Source: Bacillus glycinifermentans
GTDB taxonomy: Bacteria > Bacillota > Bacilli > Bacillales > Bacillaceae
DNA length: 64,000 nt
Direction: 5' to 3'
NCBI RefSeq assembly: GCF_001042475.2
Contig: NZ_LECW02000067.1
Location: 1 to 64,000, forward strand
Part shown: one piece after another, positions 48,087-56,580 of the stretch
Position numbering within the stretch: position 1 is the stretch's first letter
Layout of the letters: every line of letters starts with the position of its first letter
Notes under the pieces: generated by a model
The model's database searches: none
Told to the model about the DNA's origin: nothing
What the model saw: only the letters and a program-made list of their open reading frames with translations
Translations under genes and position numbers: made by a program

Positions 48087-49085
48087 ATGGAGAAACCGGT
48101 TATCGGCATTACAATGGGCGACGCGGCAGGCGTCGGTCCGGAAATTATCGTAAAAGCTCTCAATTCCCGCGAAGTGTATGACATGTGCAGGCCGCTCGTC
48201 ATCGGCGATATGAAAATGCTGAAAAAAGCCGCCGGACAAATCGGATCAGAGGTTGTCATTAACAAGGTCAGACATCCGGACGAGTGTGGTTTTGTACATG
48301 GAAAGGTCGATTGTCTCGATATCGATCTGCTCCCTGAAAACCTGCCTGTCGGAAAGGTATCGGCTGAAGCCGGAAACGCAGCTTTTCATTTCGTGAAAAA
48401 GGCGGTTGAACTCGCTAAAAATGGCTGTATTCAAGCGATTTGCACAGCACCGTTAAATAAGGAGGCGCTGCATAAAGGCGGACACAGATACCCGGGGCAT
48501 ACGGAAATTCTCGCTTATTTAACGAATACAACCGACTACAGCATGATGCTGGTTTCGCCAAAGCTGAAGGTGATTCATCTGACAACGCATCAAGGGCTGA
48601 TCGAGGCGATTCAGTCGATTACGCCGGAGCGGACCTATAAAGTCATCCGTCTCGCACATGATACATTGACAAGAGCCGGATTCAAACGGCCGAAAATTGC
48701 GGTTTGCGGAATCAACCCCCATGCAGGGGAAAACGGCCTGTTCGGAAGCGGCGAAGAAGAACGGCAATTGCTTCCGGGGATTGAGCAGGCGGCAGCCGAG
48801 GGAATCGATGCCGGAGGCCCATACCCCGCAGACACGCTGTTTTACAAGGCTGTTCGGGGAGATGTCGACCTTGTCGTAGCCTGCTACCACGATCAGGGGC
48901 ATATTCCGGTCAAAGTCCTCGGGTTGGAAGAGGGCGTCAACATTACGGTCGGATTAAACGGCGGGGTCATACGCACCTCTGTCGACCACGGAACCGCATT
49001 TGACATTGCGGGGCAGAACAAAGCCGATGAAAGAAGCATGCTTGCTGCTTTGCGGTCAGCCGCTGAACTTGCGCCCAAATCGTAG
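48087..49085 (+). CDS. pdxA2: PdxA2-type 4-phosphothreonate/erythronate dehydrogenase
   Basis: A 332-residue PdxA-family dehydrogenase: ITMGDAAGVGPEIIVKAL, TAPLNKEALHKGGHRYPGHTE (metal/substrate), ACYHDQGHIPVKVLG and the C-terminal VDHGTAFDIAGQNKAD. In the characterised D-threonate route, the kinase and PdxA2 make dihydroxyacetone phosphate after oxidative decarboxylation. Gene context favours this role over pyridoxal phosphate synthesis. AAGGAGG precedes the ATG. Confidence 0.9.
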   Translation: MEKPVIGITMGDAAGVGPEIIVKALNSREVYDMCRPLVIGDMKMLKKAAGQIGSEVVINKVRHPDECGFVHGKVDCLDIDLLPENLPVGKVSAEAGNAAFHFVKKAVELAKNGCIQAICTAPLNKEALHKGGHRYPGHTEILAYLTNTTDYSMMLVSPKLKVIHLTTHQGLIEAIQSITPERTYKVIRLAHDTLTRAGFKRPKIAVCGINPHAGENGLFGSGEEERQLLPGIEQAAAEGIDAGGPYPADTLFYKAVRGDVDLVVACYHDQGHIPVKVLGLEEGVNITVGLNGGVIRTSVDHGTAFDIAGQNKADERSMLAALRSAAELAPKS

Positions 49086-49112
49086 AAAAATGAAAGAAGG
49101 TTGGTGCATCTC

Positions 49113-50063
49113 ATGAAAGTCGTATGTACATCACCGTCATTTGCGAAATACTCTGATGATCCCGTCTTGTTTTTGGAAAAAAGGGGCATGTCGCTGGAAC
49201 GCCTTCCTGCAGATATAACCGAGGAGCAGTTCATTGAAGCGGCAGGCGGAGCGGATGCCGCGATCGTGGCGTTTAACAAGATTACGCCGTATGTCCTGGA
49301 TCGTCTCCCTTCTTTAAAAATTGTCTGCAAACATGGCGTCGGCGTCGACAATATCGATCTGCACGCTGCGAAAGAGCGCAGCGTCTGGGTGACGAATGCT
49401 CCCAACGCCAACAAGCATGCAGTCGCTGATTTTGTATTCGGCCTCATGCTGGCGGCTGCAAGGCAGATTCCCGCGGCCGACAGGGAGACAAAGCTGGGAA
49501 ATTGGCCGAGGGTTTTTGGATCTGACGTTTACGGCAAAACGCTCGGCATCGTCGGACTTGGCATGATCGGTAAAGAAGTCGCTAAACGGGCGCAAGGCTT
49601 CAATATGAGTGTTTTAGCCTATGATGTATCTCCCGATCGTGCATTCGCCGCCGATCATCACATCCAATTTACGGAGCTTGATCAGCTCTTGAAAGAAAGC
49701 GATTTTATCACGCTTCATATGCCGCTCACAGCCGAAACGGAAAACATGATCGGCGAAAAAGAATTAGCCGCCATGAAAGAAACGGCTTATCTGATCAATG
49801 CTTCAAGGGGAGGCATCGTGTCTGAGCGTGCGTTATATGATGCCTTGGCGAACGGGAGCATCGCAGGGGCTGCGCTTGACGTGTATCAAACCGAACCGCT
49901 GAAGCAGCACCCTCTCTTTGAGCTGGACCGTTTTATCGCCATGCCGCATATCGCGGGGTACACCCGCGATGCCGTACAGAACCTCGGCATGATATGCGTC
50001 AAAAACATTGCCAGTGTACTGATCGACAAACAAAAACCGGAGTTTGTCGTCAACGGGCTGTGA
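49113..50063 (+). CDS. D-isomer 2-hydroxyacid dehydrogenase (SerA-like)
   Basis: A 316-residue NAD-dependent dehydrogenase. NAD fold GIVGLGMIGKEVAKRA (about 148-163), substrate-binding RGGIVSERALYDAL with Arg, and GAALDVYQTEP, with the catalytic His in MPHIAGYT (about 284). It interconverts 2-hydroxy and 2-keto acids. Start ATG 49113; a TTG at 49101 and GTG at 49104 are badly placed relative to GAAGG. In the operon it may open the route by oxidising or epimerising the acid at C2. Confidence 0.88.
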   Translation: MKVVCTSPSFAKYSDDPVLFLEKRGMSLERLPADITEEQFIEAAGGADAAIVAFNKITPYVLDRLPSLKIVCKHGVGVDNIDLHAAKERSVWVTNAPNANKHAVADFVFGLMLAAARQIPAADRETKLGNWPRVFGSDVYGKTLGIVGLGMIGKEVAKRAQGFNMSVLAYDVSPDRAFAADHHIQFTELDQLLKESDFITLHMPLTAETENMIGEKELAAMKETAYLINASRGGIVSERALYDALANGSIAGAALDVYQTEPLKQHPLFELDRFIAMPHIAGYTRDAVQNLGMICVKNIASVLIDKQKPEFVVNGL

Positions 50064-50095
50064 AGGTGTTTTTATTCATGCCCTGCACCATGATT

Positions 50096-50109
50096 TGAAA
50101 GCGTTTTCT
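50096..50109 (+). promoter_or_regulatory. Perfect cre site before the transporter gene
   Basis: TGAAAGCGTTTTCT matches TGWAARCGYTWNCW at all 14 positions. It lies inside the operon, so CcpA could block elongation (roadblock) or a local promoter. Confidence 0.8.
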
Positions 50110-50132
50110 ACAAATGGGATGAGGTGGATAAC

Positions 50133-51413
50133 ATGTTGAATCACCCGGTTCAAAAAAAGTCAAATGTGCGTTGGGTTGTCGCGTTTATGATGTGGGCTGC
50201 CATTGCCATCAATTATATTGACCGGACAGTGCTCTCGGCTGCCGCTCCCTATATTACCGAAGAGTTCAACTTGACAGCCGGCCAAATGGGAATCATCATG
50301 TCCGGTTTCTTCTGGTCGTACGCTTTGCTGCAGCTGCCTTCAGGCTGGGCGGCCGACAAGTACGGCCAGAAAAAAACGCTCGGTTTTGCGGTCGTCTGGT
50401 GGTCTGTTGCTACGGCGCTGACGGGTCTTGCGACAGGCTTCAAATCCCTGCTCGGACTGCGGGTCGCACTGGGAGTCGGGGAGGCTGCTGCATATCCGAG
50501 CAATGCGGGGATCGCCGCCAAATGGTTTCCGAAAAAAGAAAGGGCGACAGTAGCCGGAATTTTTGACAGCGGGTCAAAGTTTGGCGGAGCTGTTGCAATG
50601 CCTTTGATCGCCTGGATGATTGCGGTCTTTGACTGGAAGCTGACGTTTCTTTTGATCGGACTTGTCGGCGTCGTGTGGGGAATTGTCTGGATGATTTTCT
50701 TTAAGGAGAATCCCGCCGATCATAAGCGCGTCAATGAGGCGGAACTGGCCCATATTCGGGAAGGGCAGGCTCACATGGAAGAAACGGGCGGCGGCCAGCC
50801 GCTGAAGTGGTATCAGCTATTTAAATATCGCAACATATGGGCGATGTGCATCGGATTTTTCATGATCAATTATAATTCTTACTTCTTTATCACATGGCTG
50901 CCGACTTACCTTGTCAAAGAAAGGGGCATGGATTTAATCGAAATGGGGATCATGGCGTCTCTCCCGCTTTTGACTGCAATGGTCGTCGAAGTCGGAGCCG
51001 GGTGGATGTCCGACCGGATATATGCAAAGGGAAAACTGTCGCTGACAGCCGTCCGGAAGCTGTTTTTAATTATCGGGCTTGCCATGGCTTCGTGCATCGG
51101 TTTTGCCGCTTTTGCAGATTCCGCTATCTTGGCCGTCATCCTTCTTTGTGTAGCGAAATCGGGAACGACCGTTGCCGCGTCCCAAGTCTGGGCGCTTCCG
51201 GGGGATGTGGCGCCGAAAAATATGACGTCGATGGTTGCCGGTATTCAAAATACAGTCTCTAATATGGGCGGAGTCGTCGGACCGATCATCACCGGCTTCA
51301 TCGTTGGCGCAACGGGTTCTTTCGTGCCGGCGCTCCTTTTTTCGGCTGGCTTGATCGTCATTGCCATTTTAAATTATCTATTCCTATTGGGAAAAGTGAA
51401 ACAGATTCAAGTA
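50133..51413 (+). CDS. MFS transporter, anion:cation symporter type
   Basis: A 427-residue major-facilitator transporter with 12 predicted membrane helices and the family motif WAADKYGQKKTL between helices 2 and 3. The N-terminal IDRTVLSAAAPYITEEF and the general pattern match the ACS family (GudP/ExuT type), which import sugar acids such as glucarate, galactonate or hexuronates. It should import the substrate of the operon. ATG 50133 has GGGATGAGG 8 bases upstream; GTG 50124 lies inside that site. Confidence 0.88.
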
Positions 51414-51420
51414 TAAGGAA

Positions 51421-51453
51421 CAGCCCGGCTCATGAGCGGCCGGGCGTTCTCTC
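51421..51453. terminator. Terminator between convergent operons
   Basis: GCCCGGC and GCCGGGC arms around a short loop. It separates the MFS gene from the convergent quinone reductase gene. Confidence 0.75.
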
Positions 51454-51455
51454 AT

Positions 51456-51980
51456 TTAAAATGATTTCAGCACATGCTCCCTGTATTGTTTCGCACCTTC
51501 AGCAAGCTCGCTTTTTCCGGCCGTGCCCGCTTGATAGAAGACGTACGGCGGAAGGTATGTAGTGCCGATGAAGTTGCTTGTAGCCTGAAAAGGCCTTAAC
51601 AGTTCGCTGATCGAATAGTGGTTTGAACCGCCGGCCTGATAGGCCTCTTCGCCGGACCCGGCAGAAACCGCAACCATGAATTCTTTCCCATGGAGCGCCT
51701 TGCCGGTCGATCCGTAGGCCCATCCGTAGAGAAGGACGTGATCCAGCCACTTTTTCAAAAGCGGCGGTGAGCTGTACCAATACAGCGGGAATTGAAACAC
51801 AATCCGGTCGTGCTCCTCCAAAAGGCGCTGCTCTTTTTCCACGTCAATGACCTCATCCGGATACTCTTTATACAGCTCATGTACCGTGATATTCGGCTCG
51901 CCTTTCAGTTCTTCGACAAACGCCTTGTTCACCGCGGATTGTTCCATATTCGGGTGAACCGCCAGCACCAACACTTTCAT
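51456..51980 (-). CDS. NAD(P)H quinone oxidoreductase (KefF/YwrO-like flavodoxin fold)
   Basis: A 174-residue flavoprotein: VLAVHPNMEQSAVNKAFVEEL (FMN-binding start), FQFPLYWYSSPPLLKKWLDHVL (characteristic of the family) and VSAGSGEEAYQAGGSNHYSI. It reduces quinones by two electrons with NAD(P)H and may serve in electrophile detoxification, like the OYE enzyme at 41175. ATG start after AAGGTGA. Confidence 0.88.
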   Translation of the reverse strand: MKVLVLAVHPNMEQSAVNKAFVEELKGEPNITVHELYKEYPDEVIDVEKEQRLLEEHDRIVFQFPLYWYSSPPLLKKWLDHVLLYGWAYGSTGKALHGKEFMVAVSAGSGEEAYQAGGSNHYSISELLRPFQATSNFIGTTYLPPYVFYQAGTAGKSELAEGAKQYREHVLKSF

Positions 51981-52374
51981 ATATTCATCACCTTCTTTTC
52001 CATTTTATTCATTTTAATCGATGTGGGATGAGCGATTCAACAAATATGCACAGCCGCCTCTTTTTAATCAAATCTGCCGATGACAAAAGTCACTTTATTT
52101 CAGCCGGCTGCCTGGTGTACGGGAATCAAAAACCGAGTTTCTTCATTATATATAAAAGTCTCTTTAAAGACTGTCATGAAATCAAAGGTTCGGTAAATAA
52201 AACAAACAGGTGAAAACGGAGCTAAAGACGCATGTCATTCGCTCGATTTAGTAATACGACTATTCCGAATTTTTGGTAATTTAGTATTGAATTGTTTTTG
52301 CGATCATTAGAAGACTCAGAATGATCAAAGTCAATGATCTCCGTTTTATGCAGGTAATATGAATGAGTGCGGTA
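51981..52374. other. Gap between the quinone reductase and slrR
   Basis: About 390 bases with no well-supported gene. It contains AAAACGGAG at 52214-52222 and its complement CTCCGTTTT at 52339-52347, arms 116 bases apart, but no T-run or promoter that ties them to a gene. A short plus-strand frame (52028-52213) has no ribosome binding site. Confidence 0.5.
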
Positions 52375-52833
52375 CTAACTGTTTCGTGCCCTCATCAAGA
52401 ATGCTTTCACTTCCTGAATCGTCAACCCCAGTTCCTTCGCCTCTGTCATGAGCGCTCTCCAGTCGTCGATGTTGGCTTGTGTAATCTGTCTGCTTCGGTA
52501 AAAGGTCCGTTCTTTCTTTTGCTGCCTGAGACGGTGTGTAAATTGAAACAGTTCTTCCTGATTCATCCCCGCCTGAACAGCCTCTACCAAATGGGTTCTC
52601 CATTCTTCATCATGTTCGGCCCGGCGGTAAAGGATCACTTCAGTATCAAACAGCTCTTTCAGCTCCACTTTCAGCGCATGGGAGATTTTTTTGAGAAATT
52701 CGACAGAAGGGTTTCTGTGAACCCCGCGTTCAATCTTGCTTAAATACGATTTTGAAACGCCGGCTATGTCTGCAAGCTGGTTGATGGAGTAGCCTTTTCT
52801 TTTTCGGTACATGCGGATGACCTTCCCGATCAT
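52375..52833 (-). CDS. slrR: SlrR regulator of biofilm and motility
   Basis: A 152-residue protein with an N-terminal XRE DNA-binding domain (NQLADIAGVSKSYLSKIERG, about 19-38) and a C-terminal SinI/SinR-type helix domain (DDWRALMTEAKELGLTIQEVKAFL). SlrR forms a complex with SinR that switches cells from motility to matrix production. It lies divergent from epsA, as in B. subtilis. The shared intergenic region contains SinR boxes. Confidence 0.9.
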   Translation of the reverse strand: MIGKVIRMYRKRKGYSINQLADIAGVSKSYLSKIERGVHRNPSVEFLKKISHALKVELKELFDTEVILYRRAEHDEEWRTHLVEAVQAGMNQEELFQFTHRLRQQKKERTFYRSRQITQANIDDWRALMTEAKELGLTIQEVKAFLMRARNS

Positions 52834-52901
52834 ACTAAATCCTCCCCTTCCCCTTCACCATTCGATTTAAACGCTTTCTTGTTCATTATAAGAAATAAAC
52901 T

Positions 52902-52979
52902 GTTCTTTATAAAATTCAAAAATTTAAGATATCAACAGAAAATAGAAGAAAACGAACGATTTTGTTCTCTAAAGAGAAC
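52902..52979. promoter_or_regulatory. SinR operator region of slrR/epsA
   Basis: GTTCTTT at 52902-52908 is a SinR half-site (consensus GTTCTYT), and 52964-52979 holds a perfect inverted pair, GTTCTCT-AA-AGAGAAC. Another near match, GTTCATT, is at 52881. Repression of eps by SinR is well established in B. subtilis. Confidence 0.75.
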
Positions 52980-52999
52980 TATATAGCTAAATTCAGCAT

Positions 53000-53028
53000 T
53001 TTTCAATTCAAATTTTTTCTTTTATAAT
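53000..53028 (+). promoter_or_regulatory. epsA promoter
   Basis: TTTTCA (53000-53005), 17 bases, TATAAT (53023-53028), downstream of the SinR palindrome and 42 bases before the epsA start codon. Confidence 0.7.
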
Positions 53029-53069
53029 CCAATCATTAACAAACGGCATTCCTGAGGAGGCAGTCAAGC

Positions 53070-53822
53070 ATGAAGGAAAACATAGATTTTAGAGAATTGA
53101 TTGCGATATTGCGAAAACGAACTGTTCTAATCCTGGCTTTGACAATAGGTGTAACGATGATCAGCGGATTCATTCAGTTCTTTGTGCTGACACCTGTCTA
53201 TCAGGCTTCGACGCAGATTTTAGTCCATCAGGTCGGTGAGAAAAAGGGGAGTGCCACATTCAGCGATATTCAAATCAACCTTCAATATACGCGGACGTTT
53301 CAAGCCCTGTTAAAAAATCCGGTTATTTTGGAGCAGGTAAAACAAGAGCTTGATTTACCGGAATCTGTCGGCGGATTGAAGGAGAAAATTACGACGAGCA
53401 GCGAAAGCGAATCAGAGATTATCAACATCTCGGTTCAGGATAAAAGCCAAAAAAGGGCGGCCGAAATCGCGAACACGTTAACGGCTGTTCTTAAAAAAGA
53501 AATTAAACAGATCATGAATACCGATCGTGTAACAGTTCTTTCAAAGGCTGACATTGTCAAATCGCCGACACCGGTCAGACCGAATTACAAAATGAATATT
53601 TTGCTGTCTTTTGGAGCTGCATTGATGGCTGGAATCGCCTTGGCGTTCTTTCTCGATTTTCTCGATGATACGGTGGCGCGTCCGTCACAAGTCGAGAAGG
53701 AGGCGGGATTCATTTATCTCGGAAGCATCGAACAGATGAAAAGCAAGAAAAGCAGTTTCCGAAAAGACTCTAATATGAACATTCACGTAAAAACCGGAAG
53801 GAGTGAGCCGCTTGGCTATTAG
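53070..53822 (+). CDS. epsA: EpsA, Wzz-type modulator of the EpsB kinase
   Basis: A 250-residue membrane protein: short cytoplasmic start ([13 protein letters not shown]), membrane helix about 18-40, extracellular Wzz domain, then the PxxP-helix ([29 protein letters not shown], 165-195) and a cytoplasmic C-terminal tail. EpsA activates and anchors the tyrosine kinase EpsB and controls polymer export. GAGGAGG lies upstream of the ATG. First gene of the eps operon. Confidence 0.92.
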   Translation: MKENIDFRELIAILRKRTVLILALTIGVTMISGFIQFFVLTPVYQASTQILVHQVGEKKGSATFSDIQINLQYTRTFQALLKNPVILEQVKQELDLPESVGGLKEKITTSSESESEIINISVQDKSQKRAAEIANTLTAVLKKEIKQIMNTDRVTVLSKADIVKSPTPVRPNYKMNILLSFGAALMAGIALAFFLDFLDDTVARPSQVEKEAGFIYLGSIEQMKSKKSSFRKDSNMNIHVKTGRSEPLGY

Positions 53823-54495
53823 AAAAAAACGCTCGCGAAAATACGAGTCAGCGCTTGTCGCTTTGGATCAGCCAAATACGCCGATTGTCGAACAGTACCG
53901 GACGATCAGGACGAACATCGAATTTTCCTCTTTTGAAAAGCCGTTCAGATCACTGCTGATTACATCCGGTCTTCCGGGAGAAGGCAAATCGTTCACCGCT
54001 GCAAACCTGGCGGTCGTTTTTTCACAGCAGGAAAAAAAGGTTCTTCTTATCGACGCGGATTTAAGAAAGCCGTCTATACACAAGATCTTTCAGCTTGATA
54101 ATCATTCAGGCGTCACAAATGTACTGATGAAAAAAACGCACCTGGAAAACGTCGTTCAGCAAAGCCAGACAGAAAGTCTCCATGTGCTGACAAGCGGGCC
54201 GATTCCGCCGAATCCGGCCGAACTGTTGTCATCACAGGCCATGGCGGATTTGCTTAAGGAAGCGTACGAGCAGTACGACCTTGTGCTCCTGGACTCTCCT
54301 CCGCTGTTGCCCGTTGCCGATGCGCAGATTTTAGCGAATCAGGTGGACGGAAGCATCCTGATCATCTTGAGCGGAAAAACAAAGCTTGATAACGCCATTA
54401 AGGCAAGGGATGCGCTCAATTCCTCAAAAAGCGAGCTGCTTGGCGCGGTCTTAAACGGAAGGAAAGTCAAAAAAGCGCGTCAATACAACTATTAG
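53812..54495 (+). CDS. epsB: EpsB, bacterial tyrosine kinase
   Basis: A 227-residue BY-kinase cytoplasmic module: Walker [16 protein letters not shown] (about 54-68), Walker A' [11 protein letters not shown] (about 79-89) and Walker B LVLLDSPP (about 156-163). The C-terminal end (KKARQYNY) has the short tyrosine cluster for autophosphorylation. Start TTG 53812 (AAGGAG, 7-base spacing) gives [10 protein letters not shown], and the length matches the B. subtilis protein; GTG 53803 overlaps the binding site. Its start overlaps the end of epsA by 11 bases. Confidence 0.92.
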   Translation: MAIRKKRSRKYESALVALDQPNTPIVEQYRTIRTNIEFSSFEKPFRSLLITSGLPGEGKSFTAANLAVVFSQQEKKVLLIDADLRKPSIHKIFQLDNHSGVTNVLMKKTHLENVVQQSQTESLHVLTSGPIPPNPAELLSSQAMADLLKEAYEQYDLVLLDSPPLLPVADAQILANQVDGSILIILSGKTKLDNAIKARDALNSSKSELLGAVLNGRKVKKARQYNY

Positions 54496-54499
54496 CAAT

Positions 54500-54645
54500 T
54501 CTAAGGGCCGCATCAGGCCGAAAAAAGGTGATGTCTTCCTTACCTTTATCAATGGAGGCACTCGGCTCTACTGTGGGCAGGCGTTAATCGGCTGCCTTAG
54601 ATGCAAGTCGTCGATGGCGGGGCGTGAGGACGGGTTAAATGCCCA
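54500..54645 (+). ncRNA. EAR element (eps-associated RNA)
   Basis: A structured, gene-free stretch directly after epsB in the same position as the EAR RNA of B. subtilis, which lets RNA polymerase read through terminators in the long eps operon. It is GC-rich with many local complementary segments (GGGCCGCATCAGGCC, GGCAGGCGTTAATCGGCTGCC). Position and composition support the call; boundaries are approximate. Confidence 0.8.
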
Positions 54646-54678
54646 TTTTATTCTCATCATTCGGATTCATCAACGTTT

Positions 54679-54735
54679 GTATCTTTTTAGCTGATGGTAT
54701 TTTGCCTGAAAAAATGTCATCAGCTAGAAAGATAC
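54679..54735 (+). other. 18-base-pair hairpin between EAR and epsC
   Basis: Arms at 54679-54696 and 54718-54735 pair over 18 positions with one G-T and a 21-base loop. It ends 3 bases before the GAGGAGG of epsC. It might act as a terminator-like or translation-affecting element that EAR must overcome. Confidence 0.7.
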
Positions 54736-54751
54736 TTGAGGAGGTAGGAAA

Positions 54752-56569
54752 TTGACATATCGGAGAAGGCTTTCCATTATCACCGCACTCGATTCGTACT
54801 TGGTTCTGCTGTCTATTTTCATCGGGTACCAGCTGATTTTGCCATCATATGAATTATACCCTTCGGAAATGCTGCTGATGACCTCGCTGTTTCTGCTGGG
54901 CTCCCAGCATTTATTTGCCCATTTCTTTCATCTTTATAAAAAAGTGTGGGAATATGCGAGCATTGGGGAATTGTGCGTGTTATTAAAATCGATTACATTA
55001 TCCCACCTAATGACAATATTCATTGAACTGCTGTTCTTTCAAAATGTTCCGATCCGCCTGTTATGTTTAAGCTGGCTGTTCCAGCTGCTGCTGATCGGAG
55101 GATCGCGGATGATGTGGCGGATCATCAGGGAGCGCGTGAACAAAGGAAGCAAGGGATCTGCCAGAGCCCTCATCATCGGCGCAGGTTCAGCAGGCAGCCT
55201 AATTGCAAAGCAGCTTCTGCAGAAGCACGAATTGAATATCGAGCCTGTCGCTTTTATCGATGACGACAAAACGAAGCACCGCCTCGAAATTATGGGACTG
55301 CCCGTATTGGGAGGGAAAGGACAGATCGTTCAGGCGGTCAGGCAAATGAATATCGACATGATCATCATCGCCATTCCGTCCTTGACCGTCACTCAAATGC
55401 AGGAGATGTACAAAGCGTGCGCACAAACGGGCGTCAAAACGCAGATCATGCCGAAAATCGACGAGATTTTGCTCGGCAGACATCCCGTCGGCCAGCTTCG
55501 CGACGTCAAGGCGGAGGATCTTCTCGGCAGGGAGCCCGTTCAGCTTGATACGAGCGGAATCTCAAATACCGTAAAAGACCGCGTCGTTCTTGTCACCGGT
55601 GCAGGAGGCTCAATCGGCTCGGAAATCTGCCGGCAGATCAGCAAATTCAAGCCGAAATCAATCATTTTGGTCGGCCATGGAGAAAACAGCATTCATTCGA
55701 TATTGCTTGAGCTGCAAGAGAAATTCGGAAGCAGTGTCAGCTACTATCCCGAAATCGCCGACATCCAGGACAGGGAAAAAATGTTCTTGCTGATGGAGCG
55801 CTATAAACCGAATGTCGTCTATCACGCGGCTGCACACAAGCATGTTCCGCTTATGGAAAAGTGTCCGAAAGAAGCGGTCAAAAACAACATTCTCGGCACG
55901 AAAAACGTCGCCGAAGCCGCTGATGAATCAGGCGTCGAAACGTTTGTCCTCATTTCGTCGGACAAAGCGGTCAACCCGGCTAACATCATGGGCGCGACGA
56001 AGCGGTTTGCGGAAATGCTGATTATGAATCTCGGCAAAACGAGCAAAACAAAATTCGTCGCCGTCCGCTTCGGGAATGTGCTCGGCAGCAGGGGAAGCGT
56101 CATTCCGATTTTCAAAAAGCAAATCGCCAAAGGCGGTCCCGTAACCGTGACACACCAGGATATGACCCGGTATTTTATGACGATTCCGGAAGCCTCAAGA
56201 CTGGTCATTCAAGCGGGAGCCCTTGCAAAGGGAAGGCAGATTTTTGTGCTTGATATGGGCGAGCCTGTAAAAATCGTCGATCTCGCGAAAAATCTCATTC
56301 AGCTGTCAGGTTACACGACAGATCAGATCAAAATCGAATTTACCGGCATACGGCCGGGCGAAAAAATGTACGAAGAGCTGCTCAACAAAAATGAGGTGCT
56401 GGCTGAACAGGTTTTTCCGAAAATTCATATCGGCAAGGCGGTCGATGTCGAATGGACCGTGCTCAAAACCTTTATGGAAGAGTTTATGTATCTGTCGGAC
56501 CGCGAGCTGAGAGAGCGTTTGTTCAGCGCTATCGGACAGCGTGAGAAAAAGCTGGTGACAGCGCATTAG
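54752..56569 (+). CDS. epsC: EpsC, UDP-sugar 4,6-dehydratase
   Basis: A 605-residue FlaA1-type membrane dehydratase. The N-terminus has four to five membrane helices (to about 130), then a first Rossmann domain (GAGSAGSLIAKQL), then the SDR catalytic domain with GAGGSIGSEICRQ (about 281-293) and SSDKAVNPANIMGATKR. Makes UDP-4-keto-6-deoxy sugar for the exopolysaccharide precursor. TTG start behind GAGGAGG. Confidence 0.92.
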   Translation: MTYRRRLSIITALDSYLVLLSIFIGYQLILPSYELYPSEMLLMTSLFLLGSQHLFAHFFHLYKKVWEYASIGELCVLLKSITLSHLMTIFIELLFFQNVPIRLLCLSWLFQLLLIGGSRMMWRIIRERVNKGSKGSARALIIGAGSAGSLIAKQLLQKHELNIEPVAFIDDDKTKHRLEIMGLPVLGGKGQIVQAVRQMNIDMIIIAIPSLTVTQMQEMYKACAQTGVKTQIMPKIDEILLGRHPVGQLRDVKAEDLLGREPVQLDTSGISNTVKDRVVLVTGAGGSIGSEICRQISKFKPKSIILVGHGENSIHSILLELQEKFGSSVSYYPEIADIQDREKMFLLMERYKPNVVYHAAAHKHVPLMEKCPKEAVKNNILGTKNVAEAADESGVETFVLISSDKAVNPANIMGATKRFAEMLIMNLGKTSKTKFVAVRFGNVLGSRGSVIPIFKKQIAKGGPVTVTHQDMTRYFMTIPEASRLVIQAGALAKGRQIFVLDMGEPVKIVDLAKNLIQLSGYTTDQIKIEFTGIRPGEKMYEELLNKNEVLAEQVFPKIHIGKAVDVEWTVLKTFMEEFMYLSDRELRERLFSAIGQREKKLVTAH

Positions 56570-56580
56570 GAGGATGAATC

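Noticed and set aside
52028-52213. 61-codon plus-strand frame before slrR
   Set aside because: No ribosome binding site, no recognisable motif and unremarkable composition.
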